Part shown: one piece after another, positions 21,064 through 31,925 of the stretch
How the letters are laid out: each line of letters opens with the position of its first letter
Numbering within the stretch: the stretch's first letter is position 1
Origin: Saprolegnia diclina VS20
Lineage: Eukaryota > Oomycota > Saprolegniomycetes > Saprolegniales > Saprolegniaceae
Direction: 5' to 3'
DNA length: 52,913 nucleotides
NCBI RefSeq assembly: GCF_000281045.1
Contig: NW_008246068.1
Coordinates: 169,989 to 222,901 of the forward strand
Position numbers and translations under genes: made by a program
The notes under the pieces: model-generated
Seen by the model: only the letters and a program-made list of their open reading frames with translations
Told to the model about the DNA's origin: nothing
The model's database searches: none

Positions 21064-22133
21064 TTTGCGGCGTTGCGGGCCAAATGAAAAGTGAGCTAGA
21101 AAGGCCGCTTGGTGCAGATGAGCGGATGACGAGGCGAGCACTCAGATCTCATTCCCAACCTAAAACTTCGTCGAAGCAAAATGATTGTACTTGGTTAACG
21201 TATGCTTGCTGCGATTCTGGCTTCGAACTACGATGTGGACCACCCACTTCAACCAATCGAATGTGACTTCGGCTTGGCAGACACGGCGTGAGTCCATGGC
21301 GTGAGTCCGTCGTCGAAAAAATGATCGACACCTCCGCAACGTTCAACCCAGATATGGACTAGAACCACAACTAGAATCCAGCGGAACCAGAACCGGTACG
21401 AGTTGTCGAAAATGTATATGTGAATTTCGTTTGCCGTCCATTCATGGGGTCTCTAGCTTCCACGATCCGGTGCAGGTCGCGGTGTGCTGTTGGTGAACAA
21501 ACTCGAAACATACATTCCTCGCTGACTCGCGCTGTAGATAATGTCGGTCAGCTGCGTTCCTAGTCAACTACGATGTCGAGTAACCTGAATTCGCTGCATT
21601 GAAAGGCATTGAGAGTGGACATGATGATAAACTTGGATAACCCCACAACTGTGCTTGAGCCACGGTACGTGCGGGTTGTGAGCCTGCGTCACGCCCTTCA
21701 ATTGTTGAATGGGTGAGCTACAATCGCGACAAGCGAGCAAACGCCAGCTCCAACCAAACCAACAAGCCATCCGAAACGTTGTGTTGTCGGTGGCGGTACT
21801 TGGCGCGTCCGCATTCGATAATCAAGTTGCATTACATACGGTGTATGTCCTGCCACAACCTGTCCTGTTTTTGTGCGGTCGTGAACGCGTCGAGGACCAT
21901 CTCAGCTGTTGTGCGCGCACGTGGCACCTTCATCGCTGCACTCCAAATCACATTTAGCCCACTCACACCACTGTGCAGTGTTTCCCGTTGGTGCACCAAT
22001 GTGTCCAACGCGCTCTTACACAATCGCACCTTATGCTGGGCGTATTCAAATATTTCAACTCGACATCGGTAACGTCCTAAATTATTCAACTTTCCTCTCC
22101 TTCTCGCTGCTCAGAGCTGGAAGACGTATTCGA
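21064..22133. other. Intergenic region, nothing recognised
   Basis: About 1.07 kb between the kinase and the first zinc/WW-like gene. Open frames are all under about 120 codons and overlap on both strands. The composition is more AT-rich than in the flanking genes. No RNA gene, repeat or mobile element was recognised; the left end should contain the kinase promoter. Confidence 0.5.
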
Positions 22134-22739
22134 CTACATGTTGCCCGTGCGAAGCCCCACGACCGAGTGGTATCGGGTCCGCTTGCCGTGGCTCGTCTTG
22201 GCCCGGCCCACCGGCGCCAGCGCCGTATGCCGTCGCGACTGGTTGCACCGGCACACACACTGGGTCGTTCCATGGTGGTGAAAGACCGTCGAGCTAATCG
22301 CGGGGGTGCCCCACGGCGGGAAGTCGAGGGTTTCCTTCGTCCTCGTATTGTAGAAGGCGCACTTGCCGCTCGACGTCCGGCACGTTTCAATCCAGAATGG
22401 CGGCAGCTCGGGTACGTTCGACTCTTTTCGAAACCCGCGGCAGCGTGGACAGAGTATGTCCTTGGGCTTTGGTCGACCTTCAATGAGGGCGTCCATGTCC
22501 CGGTGCCCCGCATTCGCCTCGATTTTTCGGGGCGCAAAGGTCGTCGACGGGTCAATATGCAAATTCGTCAAGACCTCGTCGACCGTCAAGCCGTTCTCAA
22601 TGTGATAATATGTCTTGAGGGGGAGGTAGACCTTGGGCATCACTGGAAGACTGGCGCAGAGCGCATTGTTGCTGCCACCCCGGAGCAGCGGTGGGCGGCG
22701 GGCGGGTCGTCGACCCCGCGGAGTCGGCTCCTGTGCCAT
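22134..22739 (-). CDS. CxxC / WW-like / VCxC module protein A
   Basis: 201 aa from ATG 22739 (MAQEPTPRGRR); the frame extends upstream without a better start. The N-terminus is basic and proline-rich, then LPVMPKVYLPLK (residues 31-42, shared with protein B). The conserved module runs from C97-x2-C100 through LPPFWIE (W116), a segment resembling a WW domain in length and pattern (G...FYNT.T.E....PP) but lacking the second tryptophan, to HHHGTTQ and CVCRC (Cys 161, 163 and 165). Two Cys pairs flanking the WW-like strand region suggest a zinc-binding site; this is inference. It is one of three tandem paralogues. Function unknown. Confidence 0.75.
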   Translation of the reverse strand: MAQEPTPRGRRPARRPPLLRGGSNNALCASLPVMPKVYLPLKTYYHIENGLTVDEVLTNLHIDPSTTFAPRKIEANAGHRDMDALIEGRPKPKDILCPRCRGFRKESNVPELPPFWIETCRTSSGKCAFYNTRTKETLDFPPWGTPAISSTVFHHHGTTQCVCRCNQSRRHTALAPVGRAKTSHGKRTRYHSVVGLRTGNM

Positions 22740-23873
22740 TCTAGAGTGGCGTGACGTTGCTTCGACAACGCGAGTTTGCGTGATTGTTAAAAATACAACC
22801 GGTTTGGTCTCATTGGTTCGACTACGGCCCGCCATTGATTTGGGATAACGTAGACGGAAACGCTTATTGTGAAGCGTCTTTGCACCCATCGACCAACTTG
22901 ATCAACGTCTTTCTCTAAACGGGGAGAGAGAATACCTCTGGGAACTTTGGGGCTTGACCGCAGTAAGCAAATGGAGGCATCTATTAAATCCAATACGAGT
23001 ACGTTCTGAACCATAAGCTATAAGAACCGGCGGCGCACTGACCGAGAGCGGTTGCCTCATATAGGGGTAGGGGATTCCACGGTGCTAAAGGCGTGATCAA
23101 TCACGGTGCTGTGCGGCACGACGCGAGCCGGTGGTGCCGGGGGCCGTTGTGCCACACCATTTGGCGCTCACCGACACCAACGGCATCTTATATATATAAG
23201 AAATTTGTTCGAGCTCAACAACAGTCGGTACTGGCACATACAAGCACGTGCGCGGAGACCTAATGGCCCACAACAGACGTAGATGATTTGTGCTGGCAAA
23301 CACCGACACGAAGCTAGCACTTGGCGCTGCGGTTTCTAGCCCCATCCAGAGCCGCCGCCGGGTGCATCGTCGGAGAAAGAACATGTGCGTCTTCATTGGC
23401 AACTTGTCGTCGCCGCTCGCGAACGAGATCGCGCGAACTCGTCGGCACCGTCGAAAACCTCAAGCAGGCGCAAGTGACCAAGAAGCGGTTCATCGAGAAC
23501 CGCGACCCAGAGCTCGGTGAGGGCCTCGAAGGCGCCGATGCGTTTGTCGAGAGCCCGGCGGTCGCTGTAAGTGACAAGCACAACGTCAGCGTTCTCTCGT
23601 TGGGTGCGCTTTGGCGGGAAAGATGATCCATACCATCCCGCGGAAGACTATATCCGCATAGAATAAGACCTGCAGGCTTGTCACGAGGCTTGCTTTTCGG
23701 CACTCGAGTCCAAGCATGTCTTGATAAGCGAGGGTCTGGGGCCGGTCTGGTTCTCACCTTCCCATTTTCAAACGTATATTTCCTCTGAATAAACCAGGAA
23801 ACCACCCATACCGGTTACCCTATTGCATGCACTCTGCACACTCGATTACTGTACAAAGAAAGCGACATCGTTG
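22740..23873. other. Intergenic region between module genes A and B
   Basis: About 1.1 kb. Apart from a possible remnant of a prefoldin-like gene at 23383-23634 and a TA-rich stretch at about 23190, nothing was recognised. A minus-strand frame of 163 codons at 23314-23805 overlaps the remnant and looks like its antisense shadow. Confidence 0.4.
23383..23634 (+). pseudogene. Possible remnant of a prefoldin subunit 5-like gene
   Basis: One frame contains ELVGTVENLKQAQ followed by a charged stretch, EGADAFVE and then S-rich residues and NVSVL. This order resembles the coiled coil, EGKE.LVPLTSS and VPGKL..V..VL segments of prefoldin alpha-type subunits. The match depends on reading across more than one frame and is short on both sides, so this is at best a relic. 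It could also be chance. Confidence 0.25.
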
Positions 23874-24560
23874 TTATTTCAAACTAGATTGTCGTCGCAC
23901 CATCGGAGGTGTGTCTTTGAGCGGGGATGTGTTCTTGGGTAAAGTCGCATTCGAGAGGGCAACTGGAGCACCTTCTGCGCCGACCGAGTAGCGCCGCGAC
24001 TTGCGTGGGGGTGAGGCCAACGAGCTATGGCGCTGGCGACAGCGACAAACACGCGACGTAGTTCCGTGAAACTGGAACACCACGCAGCTCGTCGGCGGCA
24101 TTCCGGGCGGCGGAAGTGCTAGCTTTTCGTTGGTCTTGGTGTTGAGAAAGCCGGTGCGTCCCGAGTTGAGCTTGCACTCGGTCCAGTCGTCAGGCAGACA
24201 AGGAATCGCGTCATGCTTCAAGAACCCGTGGCAGCGAGAGCAAAGCTCTTCAGGCATATCCAGCATCGGAAGCTCCCTCGAATTGGCGCCAAGGAGGATC
24301 TGACATGCGCTGCGTTGCTTTCGTAGCTCCGTCTTCTCGGGCAGGCCCGTGTGGACAGGTTGTGGCGGTGAGTCAATCGCTGGTTCTGGTTTCTTCTTCT
24401 GGAGCCACTTGGCGACGCCGTCTTGGAGGCTAGTGACAAAGCCCTTTGGCGGGGGCGTATCTTGGAGACTGGCCTTGAGCGGCATGTGCACCTTTGGTAG
24501 CACAGGGAGGCGCTCGTCAATGCCGACACCGCGCGGCGGCGATGACGCCTTCGTCTGCAT
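23874..24560 (-). CDS. CxxC / WW-like / VCxC module protein B
   Basis: 228 aa from ATG 24560 (MQTKASSPPRG). LPVLPKVHMPLK (residues 19-30) matches protein A. A lysine/proline-rich linker follows, with KWLQKKKPEP at 51-60. The conserved module has LCSRCHGF (C107, C110), LPDDWTECKLNSG (W126), a TKTNEKLALPPPG strand-like end, then VFQFHGTTSRVCRC (H165, C172, C174). The tail is basic and serine-rich (RKSRRYSVG), which would suit regulation by phosphorylation, though nothing proves it. No membrane segment or signal peptide. Tandem and co-oriented with proteins A and C; function unknown. Confidence 0.75.
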   Translation of the reverse strand: MQTKASSPPRGVGIDERLPVLPKVHMPLKASLQDTPPPKGFVTSLQDGVAKWLQKKKPEPAIDSPPQPVHTGLPEKTELRKQRSACQILLGANSRELPMLDMPEELCSRCHGFLKHDAIPCLPDDWTECKLNSGRTGFLNTKTNEKLALPPPGMPPTSCVVFQFHGTTSRVCRCRQRHSSLASPPRKSRRYSVGAEGAPVALSNATLPKNTSPLKDTPPMVRRQSSLK

Positions 24561-24861
24561 CTCACCAAACGCCGCGCGAAAATACTAGCAAGTCCGTTGT
24601 GTGCGTGTAAATTTAGAAATCAAACCATCTATCAAACACCTTGAGACCTTGTTGGAGCGACCGTCCGGATACTAGTGCAGTGTATTGCACGTCCGACGGC
24701 ATGTCGTACATACCCTGGTACACACATTGTACACTGGAAGACAACTGTCGACGGCGATGACACATTGTTACTGCTAGACATTTTGCAGCGAATGGTGCTA
24801 TCAACGAGTTCAAACCACTTGGTTGTCGATTCAAATTGGTTCAGGGCCCGAAGACCACTGG
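24561..24861. other. Spacer between module genes B and C
   Basis: 301 bases holding the presumed promoter of protein B and the 3' end of protein C. No motif beyond ordinary AT-rich stretches was recognised. Confidence 0.4.
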
Positions 24862-25497
24862 TTATGACGGCGGCGTGACGATCGCGTGGATGTCGGGAAA
24901 GTCCATGGACGAGATACGCCGCGCTTTGGGTAGCGGGGCGACGGGGGGACATTGGCATACGCGCTGCGTCGTGCCGTGGTACTGAAACACAATGGCGGCC
25001 ACCGGCGGCGTTCCTGGTGGCGGCGACGTTCGGATCTCGTGCGTTCCGCCGTGGCAAAAGTGGTTCTGGCTCGCGCTAATGCGGCACTCGGTCCACGGTG
25101 CCGGCAGCGGAAGGAAATCGTCGGATCTTCGAAACGCATGGCAAGTCGGGCACAAAAGAGCCTCGGTTCCGTCGCGTAACGCGGTCGACGCGCGCTCGAG
25201 GTGCGCGAGCGTCAGGCTCACGTGCCGCTGTCGCAGAATCCGCTTGGTGTTGATGCCGCGCTGTTGCTGGAGGCGGTCCATGCGCGTTGCGTGGTGAGCA
25301 AACGACGCGTGCAAGTCGGCTTGGAGCTTATCGAGACGGGCCTCAATGGAGCTCGTGTCTCCAAGCAGCGCCTGGACGACACCGGAGGGCGGCGGCACTT
25401 GCTTTGCGATCGACGGCAGCGCCGTGCGCGGCGGGGGGCGGGCGTACGGTGTCGCCTTGGCCGCCCGCGCGCGGGACGAGGGCCCTGGCTCGGGCAT
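24862..25497 (-). CDS. CxxC / WW-like / VCxC module protein C
   Basis: 211 aa from ATG 25497 (MPEPGPSSRARAAK). The N-terminus differs from A and B and lacks the LPVxPKV motif; it is basic and proline-rich, then a helical stretch at about 50-105 (IEARLDKLQADLHASF) likely to form a coiled coil. The shared module follows: LCPTCHAF (C116, C119), LPAPWTECRI (W135), a strand region ending PPPGTPP, then VFQYHGTTQRVCQC (H174, C181, C183). The three proteins thus share one roughly 75-residue module on different N-termini. A zinc-binding role is inferred from the Cys spacing. Function unknown. Confidence 0.75.
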   Translation of the reverse strand: MPEPGPSSRARAAKATPYARPPPRTALPSIAKQVPPPSGVVQALLGDTSSIEARLDKLQADLHASFAHHATRMDRLQQQRGINTKRILRQRHVSLTLAHLERASTALRDGTEALLCPTCHAFRRSDDFLPLPAPWTECRISASQNHFCHGGTHEIRTSPPPGTPPVAAIVFQYHGTTQRVCQCPPVAPLPKARRISSMDFPDIHAIVTPPS

Positions 25498-26059
25498 CCC
25501 GAGACAGGCGGGTTTGACTCGACCATTTTGGGGCCAGGATACACAACAGTCAACCGTTATAAATGGCTAGGGATATGAACTATCAAATTTCACCGACAGT
25601 TGTGTCTTGACGCGTTGCCTGTTGCCGCTTTTGAAATGCCGGGCGCGGTTCAACGAAGCAGTAGATGCTTCGGCACGCACTTGCTTTCCACTAAAAGCTC
25701 CATAATGCTGATACTCAGCTATGGCGAAGAATCACAACTTATCTGGCGTACACCTGACGCTCGTGAAACGAGACGCAAAAACCTAGTCGAGTGAACCTGC
25801 GACGCTTTCGAGAACGCTCGCAAAAACAAAGCAGCGGGCCTTGATCCATTCGATGAGCAGCCCGAGAGGGTCCTCCAAGGGTGTAGCGTTCCGGCCTCTT
25901 GACCATTGAGCTTCCTGGCATCGCCCGTATATCCTAAACAAGGTGCAAACGTGAGCGTCTGGCTCAACGCTATTTATTATATGACGTAATTCTGACGCAT
26001 CGGGGATCGAAGTGGGGACGAGTGGGCGGTGTAACGACATAGTTCGCCGACAGTGTTCA
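25498..26059. other. Divergent promoter region, nothing else recognised
   Basis: 562 bases between module gene C (leftwards) and the NEK-like kinase (rightwards). Short frames on both strands look non-coding. It should contain both promoters; no specific element was recognised. Confidence 0.5.
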
Positions 26060-27687
26060 ATGGATCCTCGGTTCGAGGCGGTGCGAGAGCTCGGGCGGGG
26101 CAGCCATGGCGACGCGGTCTTAATGCGCCACTGCATCTCGGGTGCTTTCGTCGTGGCCAAGACGATTCATACTTCGCTTTCGTCATGCGCGGCCGAAGTT
26201 GATGTCATGCGCCGGCTTCAGCACCCGAATATTGTCAGTTTGATCGAGTCGACGGCAAGCAAAGACAGTGGGGACCCCGTCCTCTTACTAGAGTACGCAG
26301 ACGGCGGCGACCTGTACGCGTTCGTTTGCCAACACCGCGCCACGTAACTCCAAGGACGCTCGGTGGGCCGAATACATGTACACTGCGTAGGGGGCGGCTA
26401 CCCGAAGCCCACGTCGTGCGCATTTTGATTCAGCTTTGCTTGGCGCTGCAGTACTTGCACGAACGCAACATCGTGCATCGGTACCTCACTCTTCTCATGA
26501 GACAAGTTGTCCTCATGTGATCACTGTGTACTAGCGATATCAAACCCCACGTACATAGGGTGCCATGTCCTCGACGATGCACAACTTGTCATTAGAACAT
26601 CTTTTTGACGGCCAGTGGCGTCGTCAAGCTCGGCGACTTTGGAATTGCAAAAGCACTCTCGCACACGCTCGACTTGGCGATGACCCAAGTGGGCACACCT
26701 CTCTACTTGTACACGAGTTAGTCCATTCGACTGCAATTGATACATGTACTTTGTAGATCCCCCGAGATTTGCGACGGCAGCGAGTACAACACCAAAAGCG
26801 ACTTGTGGGGCCTCGGGTGTGTTCTCCACGAGCTCCTCACGTTCGCGCCTCCGTTTACAGGGCGTAGCTGGCCGATCATCGTGCAAAAGATCGTGACGGC
26901 GACACCGAGTCCGATCATTGATGGACAGTATTACTCGCCCGAAATCATTGCACTCGCGTCCCAGCTACTTGCCAAGACACCTCATGTAGCTCCTGTCGTC
27001 CGTCAACGATCTACTACTCCATACATGGCCGTAGGAACGCCCGAGTGCGACCGAAATTCTAGCCACGCCCTTCATCCAACGCCACATCATGCACCTTGCG
27101 AGTGTCGCGACGTGGGATGCGCTGCCCAAGCTCCACGTAGACCCATCACCCCGTCGTCCAACGACGTTGGCCGCGGTCCTCGACGCCCACGGCGGTGTGT
27201 CCATTTTGCAATCTGAAAGGCGCAATGTATCGCCCAAGCGACGCGCAGCACCCAACACACTTGAAGATGCGGCCCGTCGACAGTTTCATGAGAACCAGGT
27301 CTGCACTATCGCAGACAATGTAATATTGTCATTGCGCTAAATAGCGTCGTGTAGCGAGCGGCACGCGCATACAAAGAGCGCATGGACGAGCTTCAGAAGG
27401 GCCCGGCAGCCGCCGAAGACGACCTCTCGTACTATTGACTTGGTTGTCCGGTCTTCAACTACGATGGTGGGTAGTGCAAACGAAAGCTACCACAAGCCCA
27501 CGGCTGCGCAAGACGACAGCGCGTATGTTCACACCAAGTGGATGGAGATACGACTCATCAATCCTGCAGGCATGGTGACTATGAAGATTTACTGGCTCAA
27601 GAACGACGCCGCGTCTTTCTCGAACGAAAGGCGCTGCAAGATCGCATGCAGGCGCTCCAAGCGACGAGCCACCTCACGCTATCCTAA
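26060..27687 (+). CDS. NEK-like protein kinase
   Basis: Nine exons were rebuilt; introns are at about 26344-26390, 26481-26534, 26551-26595, 26709-26756, 26986-27034, 27299-27354, 27429-27474 and 27523-27569, giving 411 aa. The start ATG 26060 gives [20 protein letters not shown] with a good glycine-rich loop (GRGSHG). The VVAK lysine, HRDIKP catalytic loop, [11 protein letters not shown], and GTPLYLSPEIC with the [16 protein letters not shown] helix follow the NEK (NIMA-related) pattern. The end of the domain reads [10 protein letters not shown], and a basic coiled-coil tail follows ([20 protein letters not shown]). NEK kinases act in mitosis and in cilia or basal bodies, which fits a zoosporic organism, but the exact subfamily is not certain. 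Several introns split the catalytic motifs themselves (HR|D, LS|PE). Confidence 0.85.
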
Positions 27688-28038
27688 CCTCAAATCTTCG
27701 CTGCGCTTCGCGCCGCCACGTTGAAGTTGCGTGTTTTTAGTAGAAGACGCAAGCCTTTTTCGCGGCCAGACCATGCGTTTTAGAGAAAACAGCCTATTGT
27801 CAAGTGCCTAACGAGATATACCTCGCTCTTCAAGGGTCTACTGTCGCTCGTACGCGCCGTGTGGATGCCACAAGTGTCGGCGTACGCGCGCTATCCGGAT
27901 ATTTGGTCTGGTATACGGATAGAAAGGCAGCCTAGGTGGCGTGCAAAAAGACTGCATTTAACCTCTGAAACTCGATACTTGTGATGCATCTTGGGGTTCT
28001 ACCAGCTTCTTGATCCATCCGAAATTGACCCCAGGACC
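27688..28038. other. Intergenic spacer
   Basis: 351 bases between the NEK-like kinase and COQ9, both rightwards. Contains CTATCCGGATAT at about 27890, one of the palindromic CCGGAT motifs of this window, and a related TATACGGATAG nearby. Presumed COQ9 promoter region. Confidence 0.5.
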
Positions 28039-29061
28039 ATGCTGACCTCGACGCTGTCGCGCTGCCGCTTGGGCCTCCGCTCGCTCCCGCGCTCGTTCTG
28101 CGCCCATGCGGCTCCGGCTGCGCCGGTCGCCGCCGACCCCAGCCAGACGATCCTCACGAACGCGCTGCGCCACGTCCAAGCCTCGGGGTATGTACGATGC
28201 CAAGGACGGCGAGGAGGATGCTGATGCCTGCTTGCTGTAGCTGGACCATTGAGACGCTCGGCCAGGGCGCGCGGGACGCGGGCTTTCCGTCCATCGCGCA
28301 TGGTATGTTCCCGCGCGGTCCTATCGAGCTCGTCGAGTTCTTCATGGACGACTGGCAGCGCCAGGTGCAGGACGCGCTGGCCGCCGAGCCCGTCGACGGC
28401 GAGTTTGTGCCGACGGACCGCCTCAAGCGCGGTGTCCAGATCCGGCTCCAGCTCCTTTCGCCGTACTTGCACGTGTGGCCGCAGGCCATGGCGCTCGGCG
28501 CGCTGCCGCAGAACGCGCCGACAACCATGAAGAAGCTCGCGCAGGCCTCGGACGACATTTGGTTCTTCGCCGGCGACCGCTCCACGGACCTCTCGTGGTA
28601 CACGAAGCGCGCGGTCTTGACTGGCATCTACACGGCCACGGGTGCGTTCCGCGCCGCCTGCCTCTCCTCATTCTCGCGCTAGAGCTCTTCATGCTCACGG
28701 ACACGTCGCCCAACCACGAAGACACTTGGTGCGTACTCGAGCCTCGCCGTGGGCACTCACGCATTGCTCTACAGGAAGTTTCTCGATCGCCGCGTTGAAG
28801 AAGCCATCGCGCTCGGCGAAGTGCCCCAGAACGTACGTCCATTTCGGAATGCTGACCACTCCGATCTGAGATGCGATATAGGCGGGCGACATTGCTGGTA
28901 TGGTGAGCATTGGTCTGCAGTCGCTTCTGTCGACGGCGGCCGCGCTCGCGGGTCCGCTCTCGTCGCAGGTGGTCGCGCAGGTGGCGCATACCGTCCCGAA
29001 CCCGCTCTCGTCGATCCCGACCATGACGACGCCGCGCTCGCCGACCGAGCCCAAGCCGTAG
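28039..29061 (+). CDS. COQ9: Ubiquinone biosynthesis protein COQ9
   Basis: Five exons with introns at about 28188-28240, 28642-28682, 28729-28774 and 28833-28881, giving 277 aa. The N-terminus is rich in Arg, Ser, Leu and Ala (LSRCRLGLRSLPRSF), as expected of a mitochondrial presequence. The core has the COQ9 hallmarks: ILTNALRHVQASGWTIE, LGQGARDAGFPSIAHGMFPR, and the conserved SDDIWFFAGDRSTDLSWYTK followed by RAVLTGIYTATELFML. In yeast and animals COQ9 is a lipid-binding partner of the COQ7 hydroxylase in the matrix-side CoQ synthesis complex. The length is normal for the family. The gene converges on the RCC1-repeat gene with only about 55 bases between stop codons. Confidence 0.93.
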
Positions 29062-29116
29062 ACAGTCCCTTCTTTGCCAGACAACTTATCCACACTATAC
29101 ACTGTCTTTCCTACAG

Positions 29117-31925
29117 TTACGCGTCGGTCGCAACCGAGAGATTGTCACTTGTCTCGGGGCTCGTCGTCGACGCCATGTCCTCGTCCAGGAGCGCCGTGAG
29201 GCTGTCGACACGCACCACGACTGGCGACGGTGTGCTCACGACCGACGCCATGTCTCTGCGTCTGGACGGCGCCGTCGACGGTCGACGCGGTCGTCCGTGC
29301 ACCGGTGACGCCGGCGACGTCAAGTCAAACGGGTCCCGCAACGCCCCGAGTAGCTTTTCCCGGGTATCTAGTCGATCGTAGACTGTCTTTTTGTCCATTG
29401 GCGGCGCCACTGGCCGCTGCAGGACACTGAGGACGTGAAACTCTTCCCTAGTCGTCCACAAACCGTTAGAAAATATGGACAACTTGTCTCGTACCGAAGG
29501 GCGAGTCGTAGCGACAGCCGAGACGTCATCGGTCGGTCCCGCCACGACGTTGGCACCGGCGCGGTGCTCGTGCCACGTACTGGCCGGGCCGTGTGCGGGC
29601 GACGCAACCGTGGGTGCTGGGGCGGGCGCTGAGCGACTGGCGGCGACATGTGCATATGCTGCGTCATGTCGGCTTCGAGACACTGCCGCAGCGAGTCGTC
29701 GGAGAGCGGTGTGGTCTCTTCGGTCTCAGCGATCGTCGTCGGCAACGTATGAACGTCGATCGTTCGCTCCGATGTCATTGCGGCGGCGGTCGTTGCTGCT
29801 TCGTCCAGATGTTTCGTGGTCGGACGCCGGCCTTTCCAGAGCATCGACTTGCGGCTCAAGAGTCGCCGGTGTTCGTGCTGCGCATTGAGCTCCGAGAGCT
29901 AACGTGTGACCGGATTAAACAAGACAAGTTGTCCTTCATCGAGGCACCTTCTGATCCTTTTCCTGCTGCGAGCGGTTCGCCACTTCAATGGACGTGACGA
30001 CGACGCTATGGACGGAGCCGCAGTGCACACGGAGCGGTGCTGTGCCCGAGAGCGCGTGGACCACCATGGGCAAGTGGGCGTTGCGATCTTCGCCCAAGCC
30101 CAGCTACCGAGGTGTGCACGTTGGTCAATACCCCTACTTGATGACTAACCTGGCCTTCTTCGCCAAACCCCCACGCAAAGACGCAGCCGTCGTCACCCAG
30201 TGCGATCGAGTGCCATTCGCCGAGCGCACTAACATTGTTGAAACCTCATGCTGCGAAGGGGAGCGAGTACATGGCGGAAACGCATTTTCCCTCAAAGAGG
30301 CGCAGGCGCACGGGGCGAGGCTTGTCTACCGTGGTGCCATCGCCCACTTGGCCGTAGTTGTTGCCTCCCCAGAGAAGCAAGTCGCCTGCCTACAGATTAC
30401 ACAAAGTCGGTCAAGACAAGGATCGATGCCGGGTCCTTCTACGTGAGTGAGGAGCGCTGTGTGCATCCCGCCGGCCGCCACTTCCTTGACGCGAACGTCC
30501 GCAAACATCTAGAAGCACAAATAGGCTAAGAGATCGGAGAGGCTACGAGGTTAGGAGGTTAGGGGGTTAGGAGGTTAGGGTACCTCGAGCGGTGTTGGTA
30601 AGTTATAAAAGTCTGTCTGAGGTCGCAAAAGCCCGAGCCGACCGTTCGCAGCGTTGCCCCACACCAGCACCTGCGTCGGCGTCGTGGCAATCACGTGGTA
30701 CGTCCCGGCAGCGAGGCGCTCGACGTGCTGCAAGTGCGGGTTGAGCGTAAAATGCCGCCGACTGCCCATGTCGCCAAGCCCGAGCTGCCCCGCGAGGTTG
30801 CACCCGGCCACGTACACTTGGTGGAGCTGCGAGATGACGAACGACTGGTCACCGCCGCACACGATCGCGTACGCCGCGCACGGTAAGTGCTTGGCGTGGA
30901 TCGGTATGTGGTATTGCTTGGCCTTGAAGCCGACGCCCAACTAGACCACAAGGACGTGTTGTGCACCTTGCCGTCGCGCTATCCAAAACGTACTTGGCCG
31001 TACGTGTTGTCGCCCCACGCAAAAATGCGGCCGCCGTCGACCGAACAAAGCGTGTGGTTGGCGCCACATGCCACGTGGAAGACCTAAACCCAAATTGTAA
31101 ACCAGATGTAGATGTGCAAAGAACTAACGTACTTGATGCTGCACGAGCGAAGCGACGATCGCGGGCACCTTGACGTTGTCGACGTGGAGCTGGCCCAGTT
31201 GGCCTTCACTGCCCCGTCCTACATTTCATAAGACAATGCTCATAGTGCAGTTAGATCATGCTACCAAAGCAGTAGAGATGCGAGTTGATGTCGACAATGG
31301 CCGAGTGCTCACGGCCGCAAGCGATTTGAACAGGGAAGAGCCACTTGCAGCGAAGCGGCGTCGGTGTGCACGCAGCGGTGGGCGTCACTGTGCCAAGACG
31401 GCCGTGCAAGTTGGAGCCAAAAGTAAAGACAAAGAGAGAGTCTTTCCGTAGGATCTGAACCGCGAGGTTGGTGACCGCGCAGGACATATACCGGGTGTCG
31501 CAGTGCTTTGTCCGCTTCACACGGTGCTCGAGCTTGAAGCGCTGGAGCTCGACGGCGTCGGTCGCATGGACGTTGATCTCGTGCGGCTTGCGGTGGGCAC
31601 ATGTAAACATGACCTACGCATGGTGGAAGCCTTGATGGCGCACGGCGAGAGTACCTCGGCCGGGACCACGGAAATACCGGGTATGTTGGGGAAGCTAATC
31701 GACACGATGACGCAGTGATGCTACGATCTCCATGGAACTTATGGGGTATGAAGAGGGTAGTACGGGGAGCGGTGGCTTGGACAAGGAGAGTTCGTATTTG
31801 GTTTCGCTGCCGCGCCGCAAGCGAATGCTGCTGACCGACACGAGCACCTTGACGTCGTCGGCATGGCGCTTGGAGCGCGCTCGGTGCACTGGCACGGGTT
31901 GCACCGTCGGGCGTCGGTCCACCAT
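29117..31925 (-). CDS. RCC1-repeat protein with coiled-coil C-terminus
   Basis: Twelve exons were rebuilt, with introns at about 31721-31763, 31614-31654, 31219-31264, 31084-31132, 30941-30993, 30509-30583, 30390-30442, 30229-30270, 30104-30149, 29899-29947 and 29448-29494, giving 754 aa from ATG 31925. Residues 1-110 form a beta-rich N-terminal region (VLVSVSS, VSISFPNIPG, VVPAEVMFT) somewhat like Calx-beta/adhesin-type strands. About seven RCC1-type repeats follow, each with a W/FG...G.LG or AAG..H pattern (FGSNLHGRLG, FGRGSEGQLG, WGDNTYGQLG, WGNAANGRLG, WGGNNYGQVG, WGFGEEGQLG), so a seven-bladed propeller is likely. A basic helical region and a disordered Ser/Thr-rich tail end the protein. 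RCC1-like propellers often act as GEFs or ubiquitin-ligase parts; the function here is not established. Confidence 0.82.
30549..30580. repeat. GGTTAGG-type short tandem repeat inside intron 6 of the RCC1 gene
   Basis: About four units of GGTTAGG(A/G) with one-base variations lie in the longest intron (about 75 bases) of the RCC1-repeat gene. On the coding strand they read as CCTAACC, giving a pyrimidine-rich tract with possible branch points. A related AGGAGGTTAGGG occurs at about 32161. Confidence 0.7.
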
